From Adenanthera pavonina (Eukaryota > Streptophyta > Magnoliopsida > Fabales > Fabaceae), in assembly GCA_026686845.1 (NCBI GenBank), contig JAIVEN010000007.1, positions 32,299,001 through 32,363,000 of the forward strand: DNA of 64,000 bases, in the 5' to 3' direction. The translations under genes were made by a program, and so were the position numbers. Position 1 is the first letter of the stretch. The number at the start of each line of letters is the position of its first letter. Below, in pieces: positions 11,449 through 24,636 of the stretch. The notes beneath the pieces were generated by a model. The model saw only the letters and a list, made by a program, of their open reading frames with translations. It made no database searches and was not told where the DNA came from.

Positions 11449-12254
11449 AATATATTTTACTGAATTATAAAAATACTTTTGGACGGCATCCCTTATTTTT
11501 ATTATATTACTTGTACGCATATAAATTATAATTAATCAGACATTGCTTAATTGAAGTGACAGTATGAACATATAATTAATATAGGTTAATTTGATCACTA
11601 AAATAAGGGATTAAAATAATTTAAAAACGGCATCTTGGCTTCGCTTAGTAAATCATGTGTTCAAATCGGCATCCATGAATCAGAAATTAATTTAAAAAAC
11701 GGTAACCCATGTCAACAGACTTTGAATAAACCATAAAAATAAGTTTTTCGCTTAGGAAAAAAATATAATATTACACACAGCCATCGATTGACTAACGTAC
11801 GTAAATAAAAACATATAAATTATATGTAAATTTTTTTTTGGTTGGATAATCTATTATATATATAAAGTAGAACCAAAAACTAGAACCTCATGCCTCTATA
11901 TTAGCATTTTGGAAAAAATTAGTAAAATTTGAGTTATTATTTTTAAGATTTTATATTAGTTTTTTATTATTACATTTTAAAAGCAGTTAAGATATCACGA
12001 TTTACACTTTTAGATATTATTATAAATCAATAGTTTATATTCATCCATAAATCAATTTATGAGATTATATTGTTAGTTATTTATTATTATATCTTATTTT
12101 ATTTTTGTGATGTGGTATTTTTTTTCTATAAAATTAATATTCCTATTTGGCTCTATACCATAATTTTTATCGTACCTCAAGTAATTGTTGTCATAATTTA
12201 TTTTTTTTATTTTTTCATTGTTTCTTCATGTTCAGGAATGTTCGTGAGGTATCT

Positions 12255-12945
12255 TATGATATCATGAGGGCTATCAATCCTCTGAGACATGATTGACAAA
12301 TTAAAGTTAGAGTTATACGGTTATGGAAGTTACCCTCACATCATTCACCAAATGATTATAACTCAATTAGGTTAGTTTTGTAAGATGTTGATGTAAGTTT
12401 TTAATGTATAATGTATATATTGTCATATAGTGATTATGTTATTATCTCTAACTTTATTATTTTTATATTAAATTAAGGTAATCGTATTCATGGAATGATA
12501 AAAAAAGTGTTTTTTCTTCAAGTTTAAGGATATATTGAATGAAGGCAAAGTATACATTATAAAGACATTTGGTATTGAAAATAATACCGGTTCATACCAC
12601 ACCACTAAGTATGAATTCAAATTACATCTCCAATATTCAACCTATGTGCAATTACAAGTTGATAATGGAGATATACATTCATATGGTTTTTTGTTTACTT
12701 CTTTTAATGAAATCCTATCAAGAAATTTAGATAATCGTTTCTTAGTTGGTATGAATAATTTTAATTATATTCAATTTTACGTTTTAGTTTGTGATATGTA
12801 TAAATTTATTTATCACTAACCAATTTGTTATAGATGTCATTGGCAAGTTAAGTGGGATTGGAGGGATTGAGCAACCAGTGAAGGATGATAAGCAACAAAA
12901 GAGGGTGGAGATAATAATTGAAAATAATAAGTATGTGTATTTAAA
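12255..12945 (+). pseudogene. RPA1-like (replication protein A 70 kDa) gene remnant of the Helitron
   Basis: Three stretches resemble the OB-fold region of plant RPA1-like proteins carried by Helitrons. At 12255-12385 a frame reads YDIMRAINP...IKVRVIRLWKLPS, broken by a TGA (12294-12296) where a Trp is usual. At about 12520-12819 another reads LNEGKVYIIKTFGIENNTGS...YGFLFTSFNEI. After a probable intron, 12834-12932 reads DVIGKLSGIGGIEQPV. This order matches RPA DNA-binding domains A-B. RPA binds single-stranded DNA, and in Helitrons such genes are thought to assist rolling-circle replication. In-frame stops make it non-functional. The family call is by motif memory; a profile search for RPA OB-folds would settle it. 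Confidence 0.7.
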
Positions 12946-15900
12946 GTTGTTGTATTGAAATTTATCTTTTTATTTTATTATTATTAATTAACTATATATA
13001 TATTCCTTTTATATATTCATTTATTTTTTATTGTAACGTATCATTTGAATGTTTAATTATATTATAGTCATTTAAGTGATAAAATAAAAAAATGTTAATT
13101 TTAAATAGTTGAGATTCTTCAAGAATTTAAAAAGATTATTATAAAAATATTTCTAAAATTTGATATGTAAAAGTAGTTTGGTGATTATTTAATATTATAT
13201 ATGATATTGTAAATTTCTTTGTAGTATATATCTATTATATAAAAATCGTTAAGTTTTTTTTTATGTGATGAATATTTAAATGATATAATTTACAAGATAT
13301 GAAATACATGGAACTTTTGAGTTTTTTTATTAATTTTTTTAATTAGATACGTTCAATCATTAAAATAATGAAATTAATTAGATATGGATGAATCAAGATG
13401 ACTTTTGGTTTTATTTTTCATATAATTATTAATTTTTTGTTACTACAAAATTTTAAATAGAAAGAATTATTGAGATATATTAGAAATTTAGTTGCCATAA
13501 ATATCACTTAATCAGTCAATAATAATAATAATATTTTAACAGATGATATTAGCAGATTTGATGATAATAAATTAGTAGAAATAGATTAATGAATTATGAT
13601 TATTATTATTTTTCACTTTCATATCAACATGCCATTAAATAAATGAGAGTTAAGATGGTTAACTATCAATTTTTAAGTTATACAACTCAAAATTTTCAAT
13701 TAATAAATTATATAATTAATACAATATAATAGATTTTTGTCAATGATGTGTTCAATCCATTGATTTTGCATATATAATAGATTGAATACTTTATTTAGTC
13801 AAAAAGTTATACATGAAAACTATAATAAATTACTCTAATCCTAATTAGTATTAAATCATATAATTCAACAAATTTTTTAATTAATATAAAATTTTAAATT
13901 GATATTAAATCATTTAATTGTTAAACTAATCAAATTAATAAGAATTTTAGTTAAGATTGACTTAGTAATTTAAATGAAACTTTAAATCAATAATTATTTA
14001 ACAAATTTGAATAAAAAAGTATAACTAATGACCATTAATTTTGTTCGGTAATTTGGTGATTTAATTTTTTCAATTATATTTGGATGAATATATTAAAATG
14101 AAACTATCTTTAGCAAATCAATTTACATTTAATATAATTTCAGATTTCAACTTAATTCAATTTTATAGATTATAATATTTTTAATAAATGTTTTTTATAT
14201 TAAATGCTATATATATAGGTAAATTGCTACAAATCAATTTTAGACCATAAAATCAATTCTATGAATAGATATTTTTTGTGTAGTATCCTACGTATTAAGG
14301 GTAAAGATTGATTACTTAATCTATGACAATTTGAGTTCAAATTTTAAAATTTTAAGAATTCATCTAATTAAATTATCAATTCAAACTAAATAAAAATCAA
14401 GGAAAACAAAATTTATAGCTTCAATAAAATCTATAATTTAAAAAAAAAGTGATTTGATATAAATTGATGGTTATTCATGATTGTACAATATATTTTTTAT
14501 TTATTTAGATTTTATTTTATTCATACATCTTTAAAAAAAATTATTATCATCAAAGAAAAAGTCAACTCTTTATAATTTTTAAAATAATTTTTTTATGGAT
14601 AGCACAATTTAGCTCCTACATATATTTTATGAGATTTTTTTTCATTTAAATATTACATATGTAATATATTATATATAAAAAAATATAACAAAAAGTTAGA
14701 AAAACCTATGCTACCATGTTAGTTTTTCAAGAAAAATAAGAAATTCTGAATTTTAAGGCTTATATGTTAAATAACATTTAATTCTTTTTCCAACAACTTT
14801 CAATATTAATTGAGATTTTCAATTAATTTATTAGGTTTGTATAAATTATTGATCACCTATGTTAAATTTGATATTGTTATATTATTTATTTGTTATTTAC
14901 TATTATCTTTAAATAAGAATTAAAATATGTGAATTTAGAGTTTGCAAAAAGTAATTTTAATGAATATCGTCTTTGTAACAGATAATAAAATCAAGCTGAA
15001 AAAAATAAAAATAATAAGAAAATCAATATATCTTTAATTGAACGGTGAGAAAATAAATTATGACTATATTTTTCTTAATTTTCATATGTTTTACATAATT
15101 ATATATTAAATATATAACTTTAAATTAATTGTAAGTGATTTATTTTTATCCAAAAGTGCCCTTTATAGGAGGTTATTATGATAGTACATGATTGTAATAA
15201 AAATTAAATTATTTTTATTAATTGAATCATGAATTTTTGTCTATAAATACATTTGCAAATGTATCATGAAAAATATATTTCAATCAAAATAGGAAAATCA
15301 ATTAATTTTAAAATAACCATAATATAAAATATAGAAAATATAAAAAGATAATAGAATTAAAATCATAAATGAAAAATGTATAAAATCTCAAAAGATAATA
15401 TATTATTATCTTTGACCTATTCATGATATTTATGCTATTATTTAAATTTAAATTATATTATTATTCAGATAATTTATATACATGTATGTATATTAAACCA
15501 TTTATTAAATTTAATTAATAGTTATATTTCAATTAAAATAATTTTTCATTATTATTTGTAAATGACTTAATTTAAGAATTTTTGTGATTGCTTACTTGAT
15601 ATTGTAGACCTATTAAAAAATTTTAAAGAATTTACATATATAAAATAATATTTTATCTATCTACAATATTCTATTTGATATTTGCAGATTTATCATTGAA
15701 TTAATATTAAAATTGATATGTTATCTTTCTATTCTATAAATAATTGTATCAATTCAAAATGAATTAGTGTGGTCATTTTTCATTTTGTTTGAGAGACCTT
15801 TTTTCGTTTGTTGTAATTCTGCTTATGTCATGTTGAGAGAGTCATCATTTACTGTGTTTAATTTACTCCGTTATTAATATTTCTTCTATATGCATTTAGT

Positions 15901-16728
15901 TAATCAGTACAATCGGATTATTTATGGATGTGAGTATCTGAAATTTTAAGGTTGATCATCTAATTTCTTATAGATTATAATCGGATTATCTTAATTTTTT
16001 ATGTAACCCAACTCTGGTAGTTTTAATATCCATTTTCTATTTATTTTTTTATGATTTTTATCTACAAATACACACATATATCTATATGTATCTATATGTG
16101 TGTGTTTAATTTAATATTTGATTTATCATCGCATAATATTTACATATTTGAGATTATATTGTTTAATCTTCTGACAAGTCCACTCTTCTGCTATCAAAGT
16201 TTCTTTCTTACACATATATATATTTAAATTGTGAATAGGTTCCTTAACAATAAACACTGCATAAATGCTTTGCAAAACATTGCTAGAAAATCAATATGAT
16301 CTCTAATAAATTGTAGAAAGGAGGATTTGAAGAAAATATAGCTTACATTTTAATGCGGAGGATATTTCTAACTAATTCTACAACCTATTTTATACATAAT
16401 CGATAGCTATTGTCACTCAGATTGAAATATTTCATTCAATTTCACATATATTGAATGTGTTGAGAACATTCGTTTAATAGAATATTTCTCTCAAATATTC
16501 AATATAGATTTTTTTTTAAAATTTATTCATATAGTTCATATATTTGGTTTATATCATTATATATGTAGTGTTATGTTGTGTATAGTTATTTGATATACTC
16601 TCTAGGGGATGTATAAACATTTTTATACTTTCCCATTATATATATCTAGGAAAGGAGGAGTATTTTTTATTTATAGATATAGAGGCACTGTTAAAATATA
16701 TATATGAAATACTCTTTCAACCTCTTTT
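12946..16728. other. Very AT-rich Helitron interior, no gene recognised
   Basis: About 3.8 kb of strongly AT-rich sequence with no open frame above about 60 codons worth supporting and no recognisable Rep/HUH motif. A decayed Rep region would be expected in this position if the Helitron was once autonomous, but I cannot point to it. Confidence 0.5.
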
Positions 16729-17194
16729 AGATCTAAGGGCAAAATTGTTCTTAATGTAGCATCAAATGACATTGCTTCTTTATTGTTGCCAACTGAAAGA
16801 ACTGTGCATTTACAATTCTACATATCTCTTGATGTTCATGAAGATAGTATATGTAATATAAAATAGTGTAGTCATCTTGTTGAGCTGTTGGTTCATACTT
16901 CATTAATTATATGGCATGAAGCACCTATTGTCAACAAATTTTGCTTTGAGGCTCACGATCAGAGCCTTAGATATATTTTAAAACTATTCAATTCTTCAGC
17001 TATGAATCTTCCTTTTGAAGGTAAAGTAGTTGTATTTTGTGGGAATTTTAGACAAATTCTGCTTGTAATACCAAGAATGACTTAAGAGGATATAGTTCTT
17101 GCTGCTATTAATTTATCTTACGTCTGGAATCAATGTAAATTCCCTACACTTACAAAAAATATAAGATTCCTTTCAATAAATTCATCTTATGTTT
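16729..17194 (+). pseudogene. Helitron Pif1-like helicase, N-terminal fragment
   Basis: Reading from 16729 the frame gives RSKGKIVLNVASNDIASLLL, then, after an in-frame TAG near 16864, SLIIWHEAPIVNKFCFEAHD and LPFEGKVVVFCGNFRQILLVIP. A second stop at 17083 is followed by EDIVLAAINLSYVWN and LTKNIRF. This is the helicase domain of plant Helitron RepHel proteins: Walker B (normally WDEAP) has become WHEAP, and the GDFRQ motif has become GNFRQ. The Walker A segment would lie upstream and was not found. The coding region stops at 17194 where a gypsy-type LTR begins, and the C-terminal part resumes at 29631. It is clearly dead. Confidence 0.85.
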
Positions 17195-20100
17195 TGTCAC
17201 ACCCGGAGATGCGATGTGGATAGCGCGGGAGAACGAAAGAAAAAAAGGGAGAAATCGGCCTGCACGGCGGGGGGCCGGTTTCGGAGGAGTGGCCACCAAA
17301 ATTTTGAGAAAAATTTTGGATAACCGAAACAAAAATGAAAAGGATAAGGATGGTCCACGAATCAGAGTTGGGTTCGGGAGTACGATTGTAAGTGGGGAAG
17401 GTGTTAGGCACCCCCACAACACCCGTTCCTTAGAACGGTTACCTTAGATTGATCATGCAATTTTTATGGCTTTTAAAAATTATTTTAATTGCCCTTTAAC
17501 CATTCACATGCAAAAATAAATATAAAAATAAAAGAAAATGTAAAAATGAAATTAAAGAAATAAAATGAAAATATGGGAAGTTGGCAAAATAAATTAAGAA
17601 GAAAATATTATTTATTTATAAGAATAGACTTGACCCAGAATTAGAGTCTGAGACCTACGTACCCTGCGATAGGGATCAAAGTCGACGTAGTTAGGACGAA
17701 AAAGCGTGTCACTAGGTTGGTGTTTTTTATTATATATATTCTTTGAAAAGAGAGGTTGATAGAAAATAATTTGTCTTTCCACAAAGAAAATAATTTTTAG
17801 AATTGGTTGGTGTGTTTTAATTTGTCAAAGACAGATTATTCTCCATTATTTACTCTTTTCATTTATTTGTTTATTTTTTTTGGTAGCTTATCAATTCCTA
17901 GAAGAGAATATATGTTTTTCTTTAATTTAAAAAAATATGATTAAAATTGTGTGTGATTTTGAACATTTTATTTTGATTTGAAAATGAAATATTTGAAAAC
18001 AATTTTATTTTACCTAATAAAATCAATTGATTTATGTGGTGGCTTTTTCACTCACAATATACCCATTGATAATTAAATGTCCACGGTAGTGTTACTCGAG
18101 ACAAAAGGCATAAAAAAGTTTAAAGGAAAACAAATAATTTAATTTTTTATTTTTATTTATTGATTATTTTTTTATACAAAATATTTTTCTTTTTTATTAT
18201 AAAAATAAAAATAAATAAGATCCTTAAAAGAATGCAAAAATGTGATTCTTAGATATATTTTGAAGAAAAATAATCAGCATATGTGGTGACTTTATCACTC
18301 ATAAGTTACCGATTTGTATTTAAAATACCCGCGGTGTTATCACTTGAGGCAAATAAGTGAAAAAGGTAAAAGTTTGAGAGATAAAATTGGGAAAAATAAA
18401 TTCTGCATGAATCATTTTTTTATTATATTATAGAAATAAACACAACCATGGTAACACATTTCTATAAAAAGAAAAGCAGTCAAAGGAACTCGGAAATATA
18501 ACTTTTGTATATAGATATATTATCCATTTTTTTATTTTTATTTATTTACTTAAAAGAGCGTACTTAGAAAACCTCCTTTTATTATTAATCTATGTTTATT
18601 AAAAGAGTACTCGAAAAAGGAATTGGGACAAAATTGCCACATTCAATATATATACATTATTTATTATTTATTTATATTTCCTTATTGTGAAAAATAGAAA
18701 ACAAAACAACTAATGATTCACGATTTTTTTATTTAAAAAACTTAGAACAATATTTTATTTATTTATTAAAAAAAAAGTAAGATGAAACTCCTACCTGTAT
18801 TTTCATTTTTCGAAATCGATTTCCAAACTAAACAGCATATATGGTGATTTGGTCACTCATAATTTGCTGATTTGTGCTGACATGCTCACTTTGAGTACCA
18901 TGGTAATTCCTCACTCATGGTAATGTTGACCAATACTCTATGCATACATGAAGACTTAAATAGGGAAATTAGTTTAAAATGAAAAGTTAAATTGACCACC
19001 CATGATACTCAAAAGGTTCTAAGAGGCGGATTCATAGAGTCAAAGAATTCTAATCATCAATTTAAATATCCAATAGGTATGGAAATAACGGCTAATTTTG
19101 GCAAATTATTTTAATGGGCAAATAACCATGGTCAAATTTTATTAAACCAGAGTCAATATTTAATTTCCTTTGGTCTTATTACCATCAAACCAATATTTGA
19201 TCTCCAATTGACATGCATGAACCTTAACACATATATGAACCTTAACACGAATGGGATCAGATAAATGACCGGTACAAAACACAAATAGCCTCTAGAGCAT
19301 TCACATTCAAATCAACCAATCATATGTATATTCCTTAAGTATGTCTTCTTAAAAAAAAATTGTCTGCAAAGCCAAATAAATACAATATCGAGGGTGTTGC
19401 ATTAAATAAAACATGTGAGTTTGGTTTCAGTCACCCAGATCCAGTTTTCAATGAAAAGCCATACAAGAACACAGACCAGGAAAGGGAGAAACATTCAAAG
19501 ACACAAACAGAGTTATCAGGCACTTAAAATGAGAATTTTAAACTAAGTTTCTAAACCAAACAACATCAAAATCACAATTAGACCGTCCCCTTCCCAAACA
19601 CTTCATCTAGTGCCATTCAGAGTATCCCGCAGGTCCAAAACATGTTACCATTTTCATGCAACAAAACTCCGAAACCTCCTTAAAACTATGAACTCAGACA
19701 TATTTTCTTTATAGGGAAGGAGGGTAACTCAGAAATAAAGTTCACATGAACCACTTCTGATGTCCATAAAAGAGGAAGGAAACATCATTTCCGAGGAAAA
19801 AATGGTTGAAGAAGACTCAAATGATACCGAAAGGAGAGTCCAATTCAACAATAGCACGCATGGTAACGATAACACAAACTATAACCTAATAACAAGTTTC
19901 AGTCCCTGGGCAGTGAAACAGAGTGCACAATCACATGCTTCAGTCAACCAGAAATTTCATCTCCAGAACCTATCCTATTGCATAGAAGCTTAAAATTCAA
20001 AGTGAAGGTTAACAATTGAAGCCCCTAGATCATCGGCACTGACTGCTACCCCGTTGCTTCGGTTCTCCTCCCCTCGAGCTCTCCCTTTCACTTTCATTCA

Positions 20101-21089
20101 GAGCTTCGTCCTAAGTCTCCCCCTCCTTTGCTCCTCGGCGTATCTCCCTCGGCCTCTTAGGTTTTTTTTTGCGTCCAGCAATTCTCCACCGTCTCTCTGT
20201 CTCTGCCAAGAATTTTTCCTCCTTCTTAGGGTGTCACTCCACAGCTTTTGTAGGCGACACCAAGGGTGATAGAACGAACTGATGGAGTGCGTGATCCTTC
20301 TCTCCTCTATTTCTTCATCCCATTTCGTGCCTTCATCCCTTCTCACCTCCACTACTCTGCTATAACAGGGTACGAAGTAGAGCCTCTTTGTCATTTTTGG
20401 ACTCCAAGCTGTCCCCTTCTTGTAATCTCACTCTCTCTCTCTTCTCTCTCTGCAGTCCCAACTCGTGCTCGCCCTCAAATGCTTCTTGCCTCCACTACTT
20501 TGCTGTAATAGAGTACGGAGTAGTGGAAATCCCTTCGTTGTTTCTTCTCGGCTCCCTGCCCTTTCTCTCTCTGGAACCCCGTCTTCATCTCTGAACCTTG
20601 TGGCCTAGCCCTAAGGCTCCCTCTGGCTCTGGTTTAGACTCCCTCAGCTTTGGTTCCTTTGCCCAAGCCCTAAGGCTCCCTTTGTTCGTTCCCTCAGTCA
20701 TCATTCCTCGTGGTTGCCTCGGTGGTTCAGGCTCCCTCGGTCTCTCCTCCAGCTCTGCCCGCGGCTTCCTCTTTCCCAGCTCCCCCTGATTTTTCATCTT
20801 CGCGGCTCCTTGCTCCTCTGACACCACCGAGCCTTAGGGGCTCCTTCTGCAAACCTTAGGGCTATGCCCTTGGGTTTGGTCCACGAGCCCTCACTTGGGC
20901 TCGTGGCACTTTGGGCTGAATGAATTCAGCCCAATGCGGCCCCCCTCTTTTTTTTAAATTTTGGATTTTGGGCCTAATTTTGGCCTGAAGCCTTTTTCTT
21001 TTTGCTAAAGGCTTTTGGTTTTAATTTTTTAAAATTTTTGGCCTAAAGCTCTTTTTTGTATTTTTTTTGGATTTTTTAAAATGTAGACA
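17195..21089 (+). mobile_element. Tat/Ogre-like gypsy LTR (probable)
   Basis: About 3.9 kb starting TGTCACACCCGGAGATGCGA exactly where the helicase frame is cut, and ending AAAATGTAGACA. The start includes GGTGTTAGGCACCCC with CGTTCCTTAGAACGGTTACC, a block common near the start of large Tat/Ogre-type LTRs. The end is T-rich, with a repeated GGCCTAA motif. Bases 20040-20900 are GC- and pyrimidine-rich; the overlapping frames there on both strands are not convincing genes. I found no matching 5-bp target duplication (TGTTT before, ACCAA after), so a deletion at one side is likely. Class is inferred from resemblance only. Confidence 0.5.
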
Positions 21090-22341
21090 ACCAACTAAGC
21101 AAGAAGAAGAAAAATTACAGCACTTATTTAAGAACTTAAAATACCTCAATCAGTTATGCATAAATCTCAACTCAACTTATATGCAATGGAGATCAACAAT
21201 GATTTATTTATTTAATTTCCCTGCACTTTGTGCTTCAATTTTAACTGGGGATTTATTTGGTTTTCTTGGGCCATTATGCTCTCTTTTGATGCGAAAATCT
21301 CACATTTGTGATGCGTACCCCTAGTTACTCAAGCTACATAACCCGCTGCATCAAGATGCCTTTGGCACACTCATAACTCATACCGCACCATTTTACACGA
21401 AGAACAACGCTTTTTGGTGAAGCCCCCTGGTTACTAAGCACAGCTCAAACTAGCGGAGTGGATTTATATATTACCTTTTTTTCATTTAAGCCTCGAATCA
21501 TCTCTCCAACTAAATAATAAATTCATACATAATGATTATAAATACCCGAGTTTAGAAATAAATGTATAATCCATCTTCTTACAAACTCAATCACTTTTCC
21601 ACACCTATCACATGCTAAGTTATAGTGCTCAATTTTATAGTCTCAAGACTCATGTTCCTGACTTGTAAATCAACTATCTTACCCCATTAAGTACAACAAT
21701 TGAGTATCCTATGGTGACAGACATAACCACTAGCTCAGAAAAATAAGCAAAATAAATCTAAACAAAATTAATTAATCATATAAATTTGTAAAAATTTTTC
21801 TAGTTTTAGCACATCAGCACAATTCTTAGGACAGATCAACTAAGAACATCTAATAAAATCCCCCCATACTTAGATCCAACATTGTCCTTAATGTTGCAGG
21901 AATAAAATAAAAGATAAAGGAACTGAGACTCCCCTGATTTATAGATGATACTTGAAATGTTCTTTGGAGTCCCTTGTGTTTGTTCCAAACTTGTTTTCAC
22001 CATAATCAATTCAGTCTTGCAACAAGTCTTAAGGGAGAGAGTTTGGGGTAATAAGAGCAAGAAAACAAAAATGGAAAACAAAAATAAAAAGTAAAATAAG
22101 AAAAAATAATGTTGGGTTGCCTCCCAATAAGCGCTAAATTTAACGTTGATAGCCAGACGGATTAGGAGATCACTAAATGGCATCCTCTAGAGGCTTTGAT
22201 TCAGGAATCAGCTTTTTCCTCCACTTTAATTTCATCATTCCCTTAGAGAGACTCTTTATAATAAAAGTGGGTACCAGCCAATCCATACGGATTACACAAG
22301 TGCTCTTTTTCTTTTGGGGACTAGAAGGTGCCACTTTTTGC

Positions 22342-22834
22342 CTAACCTTTGCTTCCTCTTTGACAATCTAAAGATGTGGGAGGAGATACCAATTCTTGCT
22401 TTTGATAGTTCTGCCTTATAGTTATACTGCAACAAGTTTCCTTAAAAGTGGGATTGTTAAAGGTGGCAAGATTAAATTCATCCTTTTCATCCCTGACTCT
22501 AAACATTAATTTCCCGTTTGGCACATCAATTACGGCACTTGCAGTAGATAGGAATGGTCTTCCTAGGATTAGAGAAATGTCTAGTTCATCTTTAGTATCC
22601 AACACCACAAAATTAGCAGGAATAATCAGCTTACCCACTTTGACGAGTACATCTTCCATAATTCCCATTGGGTACCTTATTGACCTATCAGCTAGCAATA
22701 GAATCATACTAGTAGATGTTAGATCTGTGACCTCAAGCTTCTTGCACAAAGAGTAAGGCATCAAATTAATACCAGCTCCCAAATCGCATAAACAATTATT
22801 AATCAGTTGAGAACCAATAACATAGGGACCAGAA
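22342..22834 (-). pseudogene. Retropepsin-like protease region of the gypsy element
   Basis: The minus-strand frame contains NCLCDLGAGINLMPYSLCKK followed by ILLLADRSIRYPMGIMEDVL and SLILGRPFLSTASAVIDV. This is the retroviral-type aspartic protease fold of plant gypsy polyproteins. The catalytic motif, usually D-(S/T/L)-GA, is present as DLGAG. The upstream part of the frame is cut by the solo LTR that begins at 22835, so the first residues of the apparent ORF come from LTR sequence and the gag-protease junction now lies 1.7 kb away. Downstream the frame ends in several stops before the GGGAGGCAACCCA block. The enzyme would have cleaved the Gag polyprotein. Confidence 0.75.
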
Positions 22835-24513
22835 TGTTGAATCAAGAAGTTTTGATGATTCCAAATCAACCTTCAAGAGCTTGGAATAAGGATATCAAAG
22901 GTGTACAAAAAGCTCAAGTGAAGAAATCTTGGAGAAATCAATGCAAAGTTTCATTCAGTGTAAAGTTTCATGTAGAATGCTTAAAACTGTTTTAATTTGA
23001 GTAAAAGACTTTGATTTGGTGAAAAGATGTTTTAAAATCTTGATTCTATGTTAAATCATGGAATATTTGAAAAATACCCACAAACAGACGAAGTTTGAAA
23101 GGTTTATATTGAACTGTCATATTGAAAATTCGAACTTTGGCTTTGGAAATTTGAATTTCGAGTTAAAACTGAATAAGTCTCAAGAGATGCTTCTCTGATA
23201 GACGAATTTTGGTTTGGCAAAATTCGAATTTTCATAAGTGTCTGAAAGAAGCTTTCAGCAACAGACGAACTTTAGGTTTTGAAAATTCAAATTTCAGACA
23301 AAATGTAACTTATGAAAACTAAAGAAATTCGTCTGAAATAATGTCAAAGTTCATCTGAAATCAAGATTAGATTGAGTTTCAAAATTGCTCACCGACAGAC
23401 GAACTTTGAGCATGAAAATTTGAATTTCAGAAACTAAGCTTGTGAGTCTGTTACATTGATATGTTGACATACGAATGACAGTATTTGTAAATCCGAATTT
23501 TGAAGTAAGTCTGAAAAGAGGTCCCTCTGACAGATGAACTTCGCCCTTTGGAAATTCGAACTTCGAAATAAATGAACTACTGTGCCTTTTGAGCCTGCTA
23601 CTAACAAACGAATTTTAGGGTTCCAAAATTCAAATTTCGAAGGCACTGTAGCAAATTGAAAATACTGTTCACACTTAACAGAAAAACTTTCTACTTGAAA
23701 ATTCGTATGTCACAAAGAAGAAACATTTTCCAAATATCAAAATTTGAATTTCACTTCATGACAGACGAACTTCGGGCTTTCAACGTTGAAGCTGTTAAAC
23801 TTCAATGTCTGCAAAATTCGTCTATTGACCAACCAAAATTCGAATTTAAGTATGTCAAAAGCATTAAATGCGGTTGGTTAACGGATAGTTTCTCAGAGTA
23901 ACCGTTGGATAACTTCTCTAACGGATAGATTTTGTCTCTAACGGATATTTGAGACCTAAATCTATAAATATAACAACATTTAAAGTTGTGGGTAACGAAT
24001 TTAACATTGTATATACTGAAACTCTGCCAAATCAATTACTCAAAGTTTATTACTCTCTCACTTCAATATTTTGTACTTCAACTTTCATATTCACTCTATT
24101 TAAGAGAGTTCAATTCTTGTAATCAATCTAATCTTTATCTGGAAGATATATATTCTTGTGAGCGAATATCACAAGGGATTGGGGAGCACTTTGTAAGAGT
24201 GTATAGAGTGATTGAGTGAAGCTCTAGAAACAGAGCAACATCAGTGTACTGAGGCATTTGCAGGAAGCCCATGGAATTCTTGCAGAATAGTGGATAATCT
24301 CAAGTGGTGACTTGAGGACTAGACGTAGGTCAAGTGGAGTGACCGAACCAAGATAAATTTTTGAGTCTTCTTCTCTTTACTACCATCTTTACAGTTATTT
24401 GGCTATACTCTGTTTTACCATCATATATTGCTTTCTTCACCTTCTTGACATTTTCCAGAAAATTTTTAAGATTCCTAATTCACCCCCCTCTTGGGAAGCC
24501 AGCTAATCTAACA
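22835..24513 (+). mobile_element. Copia/SIRE-like solo LTR with perfect TSD
   Basis: 1679 bp from TGTTGAATCAAG to CTAATCTAACA, flanked by the 5-bp duplication CAGAA (22830-22834 and 24514-24518). It belongs to the same family as the copy at 438-2162 and carries the same internal series of TTCGAA palindromes and CAGACGAA motifs (about 23085-23850), though more of them are mutated to TTTGAA or TTCAAA. It inserted in the gag-protease junction of the minus-strand gypsy element. No internal region is present. Confidence 0.85.
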
Positions 24514-24636
24514 CAGAAAAACTCCCCGGATCTTTTAGCTTTGGAGGCAACTTTCTTTGTAGGATGACGCTACATTCTTCAGTCAAAGGTACATGAGTGC
24601 ATTGTTCTAACTTCTTCTTGCTTGACAATAGCTCAT

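Larger units (their letters stand above)
10135..11849. repeat. Upstream intergenic block of P450 copy 1 (duplicated segment)
   Basis: Bases 10165-10400 match 58710-58965, and 11465-11849 match 59061-59431, at roughly 95% by eye. Together with 30325-31125 (matching 59432-60247) they form the original upstream flank of P450 copy 1, now split by the Helitron. The middle part (10400-11460, with two MITEs) is missing upstream of copy 2, where a piece resembling the region downstream of copy 1 (33820-33915) takes its place. No gene is seen here. The frames at 10863-11177 overlap on both strands and show no family features. Confidence 0.75.

Noticed and set aside
20054..20827. Several overlapping frames in a GC/pyrimidine-rich block (for example 20098-20394 minus, 20266-20508 plus)
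   Set aside because: They are open on both strands at once because of composition, contain no domain, and fall inside a putative large gypsy LTR.
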